From Halalkalicoccus paucihalophilus (GTDB taxonomy: Archaea > Halobacteriota > Halobacteria > Halobacteriales > Halalkalicoccaceae): a stretch of DNA of 64,000 nucleotides. Of the stretch, positions 41,107 to 49,551 are shown one piece after another (the first letter of the stretch is position 1; every line of letters starts with the position of its first letter). Made by a program: the position numbers and the translations under genes. The stretch lies in assembly GCF_001593955.1 (NCBI RefSeq), contig NZ_LTAZ01000005.1, positions 86,001 through 150,000 of the forward strand. The letters are read 5' to 3'. Under the pieces are notes generated by a model. It saw only the letters and a program-made list of their open reading frames with translations. It ran no database searches and was not told where the DNA came from.

Positions 41107-41600
41107 TGCTCGATCACGAGGACGTGAACGCGTTTCGGGCCGTGTGCGCCTCGTACCAGCGCGCCCATGTCGGCCGTGGCGCTCGGACCCGTCGCGATGA
41201 TCGCGCTCTCGCGACCGTCGGCGAGGGTCGTCGCCATCGTCCCGACTGCGGTGGGCATGTCGGGGACGATGTCCTCGGCACTGACGACGACGACGTGCAG
41301 GTCACAGAAGAGGCTGACCGGTTCAGCCCCTCCAGAGGTCGAGGGCAGGACGACCGAACCGTACTCCGCGATCCCGAGTGATGCACCGGTGACGCCGGTG
41401 ACGGATTCGGTGAGTTGGTTCGGCGTCGGGTCGGTAGCGACGGGCGTCCCCTCGAGCGAGACCGATTCCATCGAGAGCGTCCCGACGGCGGGCTTCTCGA
41501 TGACCTCTTCTAGTACGCCCTCGAACGCCTCCGGTGCGAGGCGCGTGGTCTCGACGGCTAGCCCGTCGAGGGCGTTCTCGAACGTGTCGACAGTGGACAT
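41103..41600 (-). CDS. lutC: LUD-domain protein LutC
   Basis: This 165-residue protein has the LUD core [64 protein letters not shown] and a C-terminal [29 protein letters not shown]. This is the LutC pattern in a short form; bacterial LutC has about 240 residues. It starts 118 bp from the divergent malic enzyme gene and overlaps the lutB start. This is the first gene of the lutCB operon. The ATG at 41600 is favoured; the long upstream frame is antisense to malic enzyme and was rejected. Confidence 0.85.
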   Translation of the reverse strand: MSTVDTFENALDGLAVETTRLAPEAFEGVLEEVIEKPAVGTLSMESVSLEGTPVATDPTPNQLTESVTGVTGASLGIAEYGSVVLPSTSGGAEPVSLFCDLHVVVVSAEDIVPDMPTAVGTMATTLADGRESAIIATGPSATADMGALVRGAHGPKRVHVLVIEQ

Positions 41601-41717
41601 ACCGAGTGGTCCGTTCCCACGGACATCGGTGTTTTCATCGCTCCCATTCGTCGATCGTCGAAATGTATGATCTGCCCCTGTCGATACCTTTTTACTGATC
41701 TCGGGAGACGCTCCGGT

Positions 41718-43967
41718 ATGACGCTGGAGGACGACTCCCTTGAGTACCACGAGGCAGACCCGCCGGGCAAGATCGAGATCGCGACCACCAAACCCACCAA
41801 CACCCAACGGGACCTCTCGCTGGCGTATTCGCCCGGGGTCGCCGGGCCGTGTCGCGCCATCGACGAGAACCCCGATGACGTCTATCGGTACACCGCGAAG
41901 GGCAACCTCGTGGGAGTCGTCTCGAACGGGTCTGCTGTACTGGGACTCGGCGACATCGGTGCGAGTGCCTCCAAGCCCGTCATGGAAGGGAAAGGCGTAC
42001 TGTTCAAGCGGTTTGCCGACATCGACGTCTTCGACATCGAACTCGATCTGGAGGATCCCGAATCGATGATCGCCGCGACGAAGGCGATGGAGCCGACCTT
42101 CGGCGGGATCAACCTCGAAGACATCAAGGCGCCCGAGTGTTTCCAGATCGAGGAGACGCTCAGGGAGGAGATGTCGATCCCGGTCTTCCACGACGACCAG
42201 CACGGTACCGCCATCATCAGCGGGGCTGGACTGTTGAATGCCGCCGAACTCGCCGGCAAGGAACTCGACGAACTCGATGTCGTTTTCTCGGGGGCGGGCG
42301 CGAGCGCGATCGCCACGGCCCGCTTTTACGTCTCGCTGGGCGTACAGCGAGAAAACATCACGATGTGTGACTCCTCGGGGATCATCACCGAGTCCCGTTC
42401 GGAAGAAGTCAACGAGTACAAACGCCAGTTCGCCCGCGACCTCCCCGAGGGCGACCTCGCGGACGCGATGGAGGATGCGGACGTGCTCGTGGGCCTCTCG
42501 GTCGCCGGCATCGTCTCCCCGGAGATGGTCCGGTCGATGGCCGCCGATCCCATCATCTTCGCGATGGCGAACCCTGACCCGGAGATCACCTACGAGGACG
42601 CGAAATCCGCCCGCGACGACACGGTGATCATGGCGACCGGGCGCTCTGACTATCCCAATCAGGTCAACAACGTGCTGGGCTTCCCCTTCATTTTCCGCGG
42701 GGCGCTCGACGTGCGGGCGACGGAGATCAACGAGGAGATGAAGGTCGCGTGTGCGGAGGCGCTCGCGGACCTCGCGAAACAGGACGTCCCCGACGCGGTG
42801 CGGAAGGGCTACGGCGACCAGCCCCTGCAGTTCGGCTCGGAGTATATCCTCCCGAAGCCGATCGACCCCAGAGTCCTCTTCGAGGTCGCCCCCGCGGTCG
42901 CGCAGGCGGCGATCTCGAGCGACGTCGCACGCCGCGAGGTCGAACTCGACGAGTACAAAGAGCAGTTGGAGGCTCGTCTCGGGAAGTCCCGTGAGATGAT
43001 GCGGGTCGTCCTGAACAAGGCCCGTAGCGACCCCAAGCGGGTCGCGCTCGCCGAAGGGGAGGACGAGAAGATGATCCGCGCGGCCTACCAGATGGAGGAG
43101 GAAGGGATCGCCCAGCCCGTTCTCATCGGCGACCGCGAGGAGATCGAGACGACGATCCGGCAACTCGGACTGGCGTTCGACCCGGACGTGGTCGATCTGT
43201 CCGAAGCCGAGTACGACGAGTACGCAGAACGCCTCTACGACCTGCGCCAGCGCAAGGGCTTCACCCGTAGCGAGGCGGCCGACATGATCCGCCGGGACTC
43301 GAACTACCTCGGAAGCGTCATGGTCGAGGCCGGCGACGCCGACGCCCTGCTGACGGGACTGACCCATCACTACCCCTCGGCGCTGCGCCCGCCGCTACAG
43401 ACCATCGGCACGGCCGAGGACGCCAACTACGCCGCCGGGGTCTACCTGCTGGCGTTCAAGGACCGCGTGGTCTTCTGTGCGGACGCGACCGTCAACCAGA
43501 ACCCCGACGAGGACGTCCTCGCGGAGGTCACGCGCCACACCGCACAGTTGGCCCGCCGGTTCAACGTCGAGCCGCGCGCGGCGATGCTCTCCTATTCGAA
43601 CTTCGGGTCGGTCGACAACGAGGGGACCAGAAAACCTCGCGAGGCCGCCCGGATCCTGCGGCGGGATCCTGACGTGGACTTCCCGGTCGACGGGGAGATG
43701 CAGGCAGACACCGCCGTCGTCGAGGAGATTCTCAACGGTACCTACGACTTCGCGGAGCTAGAGGAGCCGGCGAACGTGCTCGTCTTCCCGAACCTCGAGG
43801 CGGGCAACATCGGCTACAAACTGCTCCAGCGACTGGGCGGCGCGGAAGCCATCGGGCCAATGCTCGTCGGCATGGACAAGCCGGTCCACGTCCTCCAGCG
43901 CGGCGACGAGGTCAAGGACATCGTTAACTTGGCGGCGGTCGCGGTGGTCGACGCTCAGCAGCAGTAA
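41718..43967 (+). CDS. maeB: Malic enzyme with C-terminal phosphotransacetylase-like domain
   Basis: The N-terminal 430 residues of this 749-residue protein are malic enzyme. Motifs are [75 protein letters not shown] and the dinucleotide loop [19 protein letters not shown]. Residues about 430-749 form a phosphate acetyltransferase-like domain ([23 protein letters not shown] ... [27 protein letters not shown]). It converts malate to pyruvate with NAD(P). Next to lactate genes it links pyruvate to the malate pool. The PTA-like domain may sense acetyl-CoA rather than catalyse. Confidence 0.92.
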   Translation: MTLEDDSLEYHEADPPGKIEIATTKPTNTQRDLSLAYSPGVAGPCRAIDENPDDVYRYTAKGNLVGVVSNGSAVLGLGDIGASASKPVMEGKGVLFKRFADIDVFDIELDLEDPESMIAATKAMEPTFGGINLEDIKAPECFQIEETLREEMSIPVFHDDQHGTAIISGAGLLNAAELAGKELDELDVVFSGAGASAIATARFYVSLGVQRENITMCDSSGIITESRSEEVNEYKRQFARDLPEGDLADAMEDADVLVGLSVAGIVSPEMVRSMAADPIIFAMANPDPEITYEDAKSARDDTVIMATGRSDYPNQVNNVLGFPFIFRGALDVRATEINEEMKVACAEALADLAKQDVPDAVRKGYGDQPLQFGSEYILPKPIDPRVLFEVAPAVAQAAISSDVARREVELDEYKEQLEARLGKSREMMRVVLNKARSDPKRVALAEGEDEKMIRAAYQMEEEGIAQPVLIGDREEIETTIRQLGLAFDPDVVDLSEAEYDEYAERLYDLRQRKGFTRSEAADMIRRDSNYLGSVMVEAGDADALLTGLTHHYPSALRPPLQTIGTAEDANYAAGVYLLAFKDRVVFCADATVNQNPDEDVLAEVTRHTAQLARRFNVEPRAAMLSYSNFGSVDNEGTRKPREAARILRRDPDVDFPVDGEMQADTAVVEEILNGTYDFAELEEPANVLVFPNLEAGNIGYKLLQRLGGAEAIGPMLVGMDKPVHVLQRGDEVKDIVNLAAVAVVDAQQQ

Positions 43968-44093
43968 CGAGCCACATCTCTTCTGCCCGGATTCGGCGAA
44001 CACCTGCCCGAACGCGACCAGTTAAGCGGGCTCGCGACAGTCCGTTCATCACATGAGACGAGTACACGTACGACACACTCGACGGTGGGTGGG

Positions 44094-45332
44094 ATGAACG
44101 ACAACGACCGCTCCATTACGGGGTTTACGATGCTCGCACACGGCGTGTTCCACACCTACGAGCTGTCGATTCCCCTGTTTATCGTCATCTGGCTCGACGT
44201 CTTCGACGTCTCGGCGTTCGTCCTCGGGATCGTCGTCAGTATCGGCTACGGGTTGATCGGTGTCGGCGCGCTTCCGAGCGGCGTGCTCGCCGACCAGTAC
44301 GGCTCGCGCCGGCTGATCGTCGCCGCGGTCGTCGGCATGGGCGGGGGCTTCTTTCTGCTCGCACTCGCTCCGAACGTCTACACGCTCGGACTGGCCATCG
44401 TCGTCTGGGGCGCTGCGGCGAGCATCTACCATCCCGCCGGGCTCTCGCTGATCAGTCGCGGGGCCGAAGAGCGGGGCACCGTCTTCGCGTACCACGGCGT
44501 CGGCGGCAACATCGGCACCGCGTTCGGCCCCTTGCTCGCCGCTTTCCTCCTGATCTTTCTCGACTGGCGGTTCGTCATCGTTGCGCTCGCGGTTCCGGCG
44601 ATCGCCGTCGTGATCCTCGGCTCCGCCATCGAGTTCGACGAGACGGCCGCGACCGCGACGGACGGCGGCGAACGACAGGACGCCGATACCGAGGACGAAA
44701 ACACGGACGAGGGGTTCGACCTCCGGGGGATCGTCGCCGACTCCCGCTTGCTCTTTACGACGGGCTTTACCCTCGCGTTCGTGATCGTCATGCTCTATGG
44801 CACCTACTACCGCGGTTTGCTGACATTCATGCCCGACATGATCGCGAACCTCCCGCAGTTCGGCACCTACACCGTCATGGGCCAGTCTGCCGAACCCGCC
44901 CAGTACATCTACACCGGTCTGTTGATGGTGGGCATCCTCGGTCAGTACGCCGGCGGACGGGTCACCGACCACGTCAGAACCGAGTACGCGCTGTTGGCGA
45001 CGCTGACGTCGCTGGCGGTCCTCGCGATCCTCTTCTTGCCTGCGGCGAGCGTCGGCGTCGTCGCGTTCCTCGCGGTCTGTGCGGTGCTGGGCTTCTGTCT
45101 GTACGCCACCGCACCGATCTACCAGGTCGTGATCGCCGAGTACGCCGCCGAAGACGTCCACGGTCTCTCGTACGGCTACACCTACCTCGGGATGTTCGGC
45201 GTCGGCGCGGGCGGGGCGGCACTCGCGGGTGCACTGCTGACGTACTTCAGCGCCCCCGTGCTGCTCGGAGCTCTCGGGGCCATCGCGCTCCTCGCCGCGG
45301 GACTGGTAGTGGTCGTCCTCCTGCGACTGTAG
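44094..45332 (+). CDS. Major facilitator superfamily transporter
   Basis: This 412-residue protein has twelve predicted helices, with the loop-2 signature GVLADQYGSRRLIVAAVV after helix 2. An acidic central loop (ATATDGGERQDADTEDENTDEG) follows helix 6, and a C-terminal half begins LLFTTGFTLAFVIVMLYGTYYRGLLTFMPDM. No substrate motif stands out; the position next to 2-hydroxyacid genes suggests an organic-acid substrate. The ATG at 44094 (MNDND) was preferred to 44085 because of the start-codon context. It converges with the hydroxyacid dehydrogenase gene (12 bp). Confidence 0.85.
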   Translation: MNDNDRSITGFTMLAHGVFHTYELSIPLFIVIWLDVFDVSAFVLGIVVSIGYGLIGVGALPSGVLADQYGSRRLIVAAVVGMGGGFFLLALAPNVYTLGLAIVVWGAAASIYHPAGLSLISRGAEERGTVFAYHGVGGNIGTAFGPLLAAFLLIFLDWRFVIVALAVPAIAVVILGSAIEFDETAATATDGGERQDADTEDENTDEGFDLRGIVADSRLLFTTGFTLAFVIVMLYGTYYRGLLTFMPDMIANLPQFGTYTVMGQSAEPAQYIYTGLLMVGILGQYAGGRVTDHVRTEYALLATLTSLAVLAILFLPAASVGVVAFLAVCAVLGFCLYATAPIYQVVIAEYAAEDVHGLSYGYTYLGMFGVGAGGAALAGALLTYFSAPVLLGALGAIALLAAGLVVVVLLRL

Positions 45333-45344
45333 GAAACGGACCGC

Positions 45345-46280
45345 TCAGGCGACGCGGTTTCGCAGCTCCTCGCCGGACTGATACCGCTCGACGTTCCCCG
45401 TCACTAACTCCGCGATGTCGAGGTGGTACCGGTTGGTCGCAGATCCCTTATGCGGCATGACGATGACCTCCTCCATGTCCCACAGCGGCGACTCCTCGGG
45501 GAGCGGTTCGGTCTCGAAGACGTCGAGCGCTGCGCCTGCGATCTCGCCGTCCTCGAGTGCGGCGATCAGAGCGTCCTCGTCGACGATCGGGCCGCGCGCG
45601 ACGTTCACGAGGTAGGAATCCTCGCGCATCGCCTCGAACTCCGCCGTCGAGAGCAGGCCGTCCGTCTCGGGGGTGTGGGGCAGGGTGACCGCGACGAAGC
45701 GCGCCTCCGAAATGGCTTCGTGGAGTTCGTCTGGGTCGTAGATCTCCGAGACGCCCGGGACGGGCTCGTTCGAGCGCCGCACGCCGACGACCTCCATTCC
45801 CAATCCATCGGCCCGCGTGGCGATCCCCTCACCGATGGTACCCAGTCCGAGCACACAGAGGCGCTCGTTCTCGACGGTGAAGGGACGCTCGTACTTGGGG
45901 GTGTACCACTCCGTCGCGTTCTGGTGATCGCGATAGACGTGTAGCAGGCGCGCGAGCGAAAGCATACAGCCGATCGCGACCTCACCGACGGTCGCGCCGT
46001 GAATGCCCGAACTGTTCGTCAGTGGGATCCCCGCTGCGGCGTACGCCTCGGTGTCGAAGGCGTCGTAGCCCGCCCGGGCGCAGTGAACCCAGCCCGCATC
46101 GAGGAACTCCGGGCGGGGGACGTAGGTGACGACGGCGTCTGTTTCGGTATACTCCCGTCCGTCGCCGACGAGTTCGGCCGGGATCGAGAGATCGGAGAAG
46201 GCCTCGACGAACGCTTCCTTGGGAATCACGTTCTCGACGGATTCGTGGACGTACAGCTGCTCGAGGTCGGCTGCGGACAT
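45345..46280 (-). CDS. D-isomer-specific 2-hydroxyacid dehydrogenase
   Basis: This 311-residue NAD(P)-dependent dehydrogenase has NSSGIHGATVGEVAIGCML, the Rossmann motif LCVLGLGTIGEGIATRADGLGMEVVGVRR, and active-site residues Arg (VNVARGP), Glu (FETEPLP) and His (MPHKGSA). It interconverts 2-keto acids and D-2-hydroxyacids, for example D-lactate, glycerate or glyoxylate/glycolate. The ATG at 46280 was used. It diverges from the ThDP enzyme gene across 163 bp that hold a strong inverted repeat. Confidence 0.88.
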   Translation of the reverse strand: MSAADLEQLYVHESVENVIPKEAFVEAFSDLSIPAELVGDGREYTETDAVVTYVPRPEFLDAGWVHCARAGYDAFDTEAYAAAGIPLTNSSGIHGATVGEVAIGCMLSLARLLHVYRDHQNATEWYTPKYERPFTVENERLCVLGLGTIGEGIATRADGLGMEVVGVRRSNEPVPGVSEIYDPDELHEAISEARFVAVTLPHTPETDGLLSTAEFEAMREDSYLVNVARGPIVDEDALIAALEDGEIAGAALDVFETEPLPEESPLWDMEEVIVMPHKGSATNRYHLDIAELVTGNVERYQSGEELRNRVA

Positions 46281-46391
46281 GCACGTCACTGTGTCACATT
46301 TAGGATTGAAGCTTTCGGAACACGGCGTCATAGAAGTTCATGATCTATCGTCGTCGATTCGGTGTTCGAGCTTGACAGAATTGGTAACTCT

Positions 46392-46420
46392 TATCACATA
46401 GTCGGACAGCATATGTGATA
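46392..46420. promoter_or_regulatory. Inverted repeat TATCACATA-N11-TATGTGATA over the ThDP-enzyme promoter
   Basis: Perfect 9-bp arms with an 11-bp spacer lie 24 bp before the ATG at 46444 and overlap the TATA-like CTTATCAC. The symmetric site is the right size for a dimeric repressor. A degenerate copy (TGTGTCACA) sits at about 46289-46297 by the divergent dehydrogenase start. The cognate regulator is unknown. Confidence 0.55.
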
Positions 46421-46443
46421 GTCACCGTACCGGTGAGGACATC

Positions 46444-48054
46444 ATGGACGTCAACGAAGCGATCGCACAGACGCTACGAGAGGAGGGTGTAGAGTACCTG
46501 TTCGGGTTCCCGAGCAACCCGTTGTTCGACACGGATTCGGCCGAAGAAGCCGGGATCCGAAAGATCATCACGAGACAGGAACGGACCGCGGTCCACATGG
46601 CCGACGCGGTCGGCCGGCTGACCTCGGGCGATCGGGTCGGTGCGTTCGCCTGCCAGCACGGGCCGGGCACCGAGAACTCCATCGGGGGGGTCGCCCAGGC
46701 CTACGGGGAGTCCGCGCCGATCGTCGCGATCCCGGCGGGCTACGACCTGGCGAAGACCGACGTCGATCCCAAGTTCAACTCGCTGGTGAGCTACCAGTCG
46801 ATCAGCAAGTCCTGCGAGCAACTGGCGGATCCCGAGGCCGTCGGCGAGACCATGCGCCGGGCCTTCAGCTCGGCGCGAAACGGCCGACCCCGCCCTTCCG
46901 TGGTCGAGGTCCCCAAGGACGTCTTCTATACGGATCTCGAGGAGGAGTTCGAGTACACCCCCTCGAAGGCGCGTCGTTCCGGGCCGGACCCGGCGGACGT
47001 CGAGACGACCGCCGAGATGCTGGTCGACGCCGAGCGCCCGGTGATCTTCGCCGGGCAGGGCGTCCACTACGCGAAGGGCTGGGACGCCCTCAAGGAGCTC
47101 GCAGAGACCCTCGAAGCGCCGGTGGCGACGAGTCTCAATGGCAAGAGCGCGTTCCCCGAGGACCATCCCCTCTCGCTGGGCGCGGCGAGCAAGAGCGAGC
47201 CCGGCCAGCTGACGCATTTTGTCCGGGAGGCCGACGTGCTCTTCGGGATCGGCTGTTCGTTTACCGACACCGCCTACGGGCTGACGGTGCCCGACGGCCC
47301 CGAGATCGTCCACTCGACGCTCGACCCCACGGACATCGACAAGGACGAGGTCTCCTCGCACTCGCTCGTGGGCGACGCGAAACTCACCCTCGAAGCATTG
47401 GTCGAGGAACTCGACGGCCGGGTCGAGGCCGACCGCGGGCGGGCCGACGACGTGGCCGCGGAGATCGAGGAGGTTCGCGAGGAGTGGCTCGCCGAGTGGG
47501 AGCCGAAACTCACCTCGGATGACACCCCGATCAACCCGTATCGAGTGGTCCGGGAGCTCGACGAGATCGTCGACAAAGAGGAGGTCGTCATCACCCACGA
47601 CGCAGGCAACCCGCGGGACTTCCTCGCGCCGTTCTTCGAGGTAACCGAGCCGCTCTCCTATATCGGCTGGGGCAAGACCACCCAGTTGGGCTACGGGCTG
47701 GGGCTCACGATGGGCGCGAAGCTCGTTCACCCCGAAAAACTCTGCATCAACGTCTGGGGCGACGGCGCGATCGGGATGACGGCCCTCGATCTGGAGACCG
47801 CGGCCCGCGAGGACATCCCGATCCTCTCGATCCACCTGAGCAACTTCGAGATGGCCTCCTACGACACGCCCTTCGGCGGACACTGGGCGGACGTCGCGGA
47901 GGGGCTGAACTGTTACGGCGAGCGCGTCGAGGACCCCGACGAACTGGGGGCCGCCATCGAACGCGGGATCGAGAAGACCGAGGAAGGCACGCCCGCGCTG
48001 ATCGAGGTCATCACCTCGAAGGAGACCGAACTCTCGCGGCCGGATCTCGAATAA
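46444..48054 (+). CDS. ThDP-dependent enzyme (acetolactate synthase / oxalyl-CoA decarboxylase / 2-hydroxyacyl-CoA lyase superfamily)
   Basis: This 536-residue three-domain protein has the catalytic Glu in TRQERTAVHMADAVGR and the middle domain RPVIFAGQGVHYAKGWDALKELAETLEAPVATSLNGKSAFP. The ThDP-Mg motif is GDGAIGMTAL...LSIHLSNFEMAS (GDG-x26-N). Length and domain order match the superfamily that includes acetolactate synthase, oxalyl-CoA decarboxylase and 2-hydroxyacyl-CoA lyase. A CoA-transferase follows after 60 bp and a 2-hydroxyacid dehydrogenase lies upstream, so a CoA-ester lyase acting on 2-hydroxyacyl-CoA is a reasonable inference. A plain acetolactate synthase or aldehyde-forming carboligase cannot be excluded. 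Confidence 0.8.
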   Translation: MDVNEAIAQTLREEGVEYLFGFPSNPLFDTDSAEEAGIRKIITRQERTAVHMADAVGRLTSGDRVGAFACQHGPGTENSIGGVAQAYGESAPIVAIPAGYDLAKTDVDPKFNSLVSYQSISKSCEQLADPEAVGETMRRAFSSARNGRPRPSVVEVPKDVFYTDLEEEFEYTPSKARRSGPDPADVETTAEMLVDAERPVIFAGQGVHYAKGWDALKELAETLEAPVATSLNGKSAFPEDHPLSLGAASKSEPGQLTHFVREADVLFGIGCSFTDTAYGLTVPDGPEIVHSTLDPTDIDKDEVSSHSLVGDAKLTLEALVEELDGRVEADRGRADDVAAEIEEVREEWLAEWEPKLTSDDTPINPYRVVRELDEIVDKEEVVITHDAGNPRDFLAPFFEVTEPLSYIGWGKTTQLGYGLGLTMGAKLVHPEKLCINVWGDGAIGMTALDLETAAREDIPILSIHLSNFEMASYDTPFGGHWADVAEGLNCYGERVEDPDELGAAIERGIEKTEEGTPALIEVITSKETELSRPDLE

Positions 48055-48114
48055 GCACCTCGCCCTCCAACGGCGACGGGAACGTTTAACATCGACAGCT
48101 GAAACCACTACATC

Positions 48115-49374
48115 ATGGAATCCGATAGCACGAGTCAGGAGAAGATACTCGACGGGATCACGGTCGTCGATCTGACGACGTTCGTCACCGGCGGCTTCGC
48201 GACGCTGATGCTCGCGAACCAGGGCGCGGAGGTCATCAAGGTCGAACGCCCCGAACTCGGCGACGACAGTCGCCACTCGGGCCCGCCGTTCGTCTCGACT
48301 GAGGACTACGAGGGACCGGGCCGCTCGGCCGCCGAGCAGGGCGAATCGCCCTACTTCTGGACGGTCAACTACGACAAGCAAAGCGTCGAACTCAACCTCA
48401 AAAGCGAGGAGGGCCTTTCGATCTGCAAGGAGCTGATCGAGGAGGCCGACGTCCTCGTCGAGAACTTCCGACCCGGTACCGCCGAACGGCTGGGGTTGGG
48501 CTACGACGACCTCCGCGAGCTGAACCCCGAACTCGTCTACTGTTCGATCTCCGCCTTCGGCGAGACGGGTCCGTGGAGCGACCGACCGGGGTACGACCTG
48601 CTCGTTCAGGGTATGAGCGGGATCATGAGCGTCACCGGCGAGGACGGGGGCGACCCGGTGAAAGTCGGCCTTCCCCAGACCGACCTCATCACGGCGATGT
48701 GGGCGGCCTTCGGCATCGTCGGCGCGCTGTTTCGGCGCGAACGCACGGGCGAGGGCGAGCGCGTCGAATTGGGAATGCTGGATGCGGCGCTCCCGTGGCT
48801 CACCAAACAGGCTGCCAAGGCGTTCGTCGGCGAGGAAACGAGCAGAATGGGGACGAAAGACCCCGTGCTCGCGCCGTATCAGAGCTATCCCACCAGTGAC
48901 GGCTATCTGAACGTCGCCTGTGGCAATCAGAAGCTCTGGGAAGGGTTTTGCACCGAGATCGAGCGGGAGGACCTGCTGGAGGACTCGCGATTCGCGGAGA
49001 ACGCCGATCGGGTCGAGCACATGGACGAACTGGAAGACGAACTGTCAGCAACGCTCACCGACCGCACGACCGACGAGTGGGTCGAGACGCTGGCCGAGGA
49101 AGCCGGCCTCCCGGTCGGCCCGGTCTACGAGGTCGGCGAGGCGCTCGAGAGCGAACAGGTCGAGGCCCGCGGGACCGTCGGGTCGCTCGATCATCCCGCG
49201 GCGGGCGAGATCCCCTCGCTCGAACACCCGCTCAACTTCGCGAGCGCCGACAGCGGATTCGAGGACGCACCGCCGCTTCTGGGCGAGGACACCGAGGCGA
49301 TCCTCGACCGGCTCGGCTACTCGGAGGAACGGATCGCAGAACTGCGCGAATCGGATGCGATACCCGACGCGTAG
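48115..49374 (+). CDS. CaiB/BaiF family III CoA-transferase (first copy)
   Basis: This 419-residue protein has LDGITVVDLTTFVTGGFATLMLANQGAEVIKVERPELGDDSR, the CoA-binding KQSVELNLKSEEGLSI and LVENFRPGTAERLGLGYDDL. The catalytic Asp lies in RPGYDLLVQGMSGIMSVTG. Family III enzymes pass CoA between carboxylic acids without a phosphate intermediate. TATA-like GTTTAAC lies 25-30 bp before the ATG. With the preceding ThDP enzyme it likely activates the acid that the enzyme acts on. Donor and acceptor are unknown. Confidence 0.88.
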   Translation: MESDSTSQEKILDGITVVDLTTFVTGGFATLMLANQGAEVIKVERPELGDDSRHSGPPFVSTEDYEGPGRSAAEQGESPYFWTVNYDKQSVELNLKSEEGLSICKELIEEADVLVENFRPGTAERLGLGYDDLRELNPELVYCSISAFGETGPWSDRPGYDLLVQGMSGIMSVTGEDGGDPVKVGLPQTDLITAMWAAFGIVGALFRRERTGEGERVELGMLDAALPWLTKQAAKAFVGEETSRMGTKDPVLAPYQSYPTSDGYLNVACGNQKLWEGFCTEIEREDLLEDSRFAENADRVEHMDELEDELSATLTDRTTDEWVETLAEEAGLPVGPVYEVGEALESEQVEARGTVGSLDHPAAGEIPSLEHPLNFASADSGFEDAPPLLGEDTEAILDRLGYSEERIAELRESDAIPDA

Positions 49375-49393
49375 ACGGGAACGGCCCGGACGC

Positions 49394-49551
49394 AACACAT
49401 TTATTCGTGTGTTACTACCACACATTCGAAATCGACCGGCGACGTTCGACCGTCCTGAGTCCCGGGCTAGGGCGGCTCACGACCCCGGGCGTGCGCCGGG
49501 CGGACACGGACCGGAACAGCGGCGACGACCACGGAGGAGACACGCTTTACA
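49394..49551 (+). promoter_or_regulatory. Promoter with inverted repeat and long structured leader before the second GlcD/Fe-S fusion
   Basis: AACACA-N8-TGTGTT (49394-49413) surrounds a TATA-like CATTTATTC. The ATG is at 49552, so the leader would be about 120 nt, long for a leaderless-type genome. It contains CCCGGG repeats able to pair (about 49460-49489) and a Shine-Dalgarno GGAGGAG before the start. A structured 5' UTR is plausible. Confidence 0.35.

Noticed and set aside
46474-49020. 848-codon minus ORF
   Set aside because: It is antisense to the ThDP enzyme and the CoA-transferase genes, with no domain of its own.
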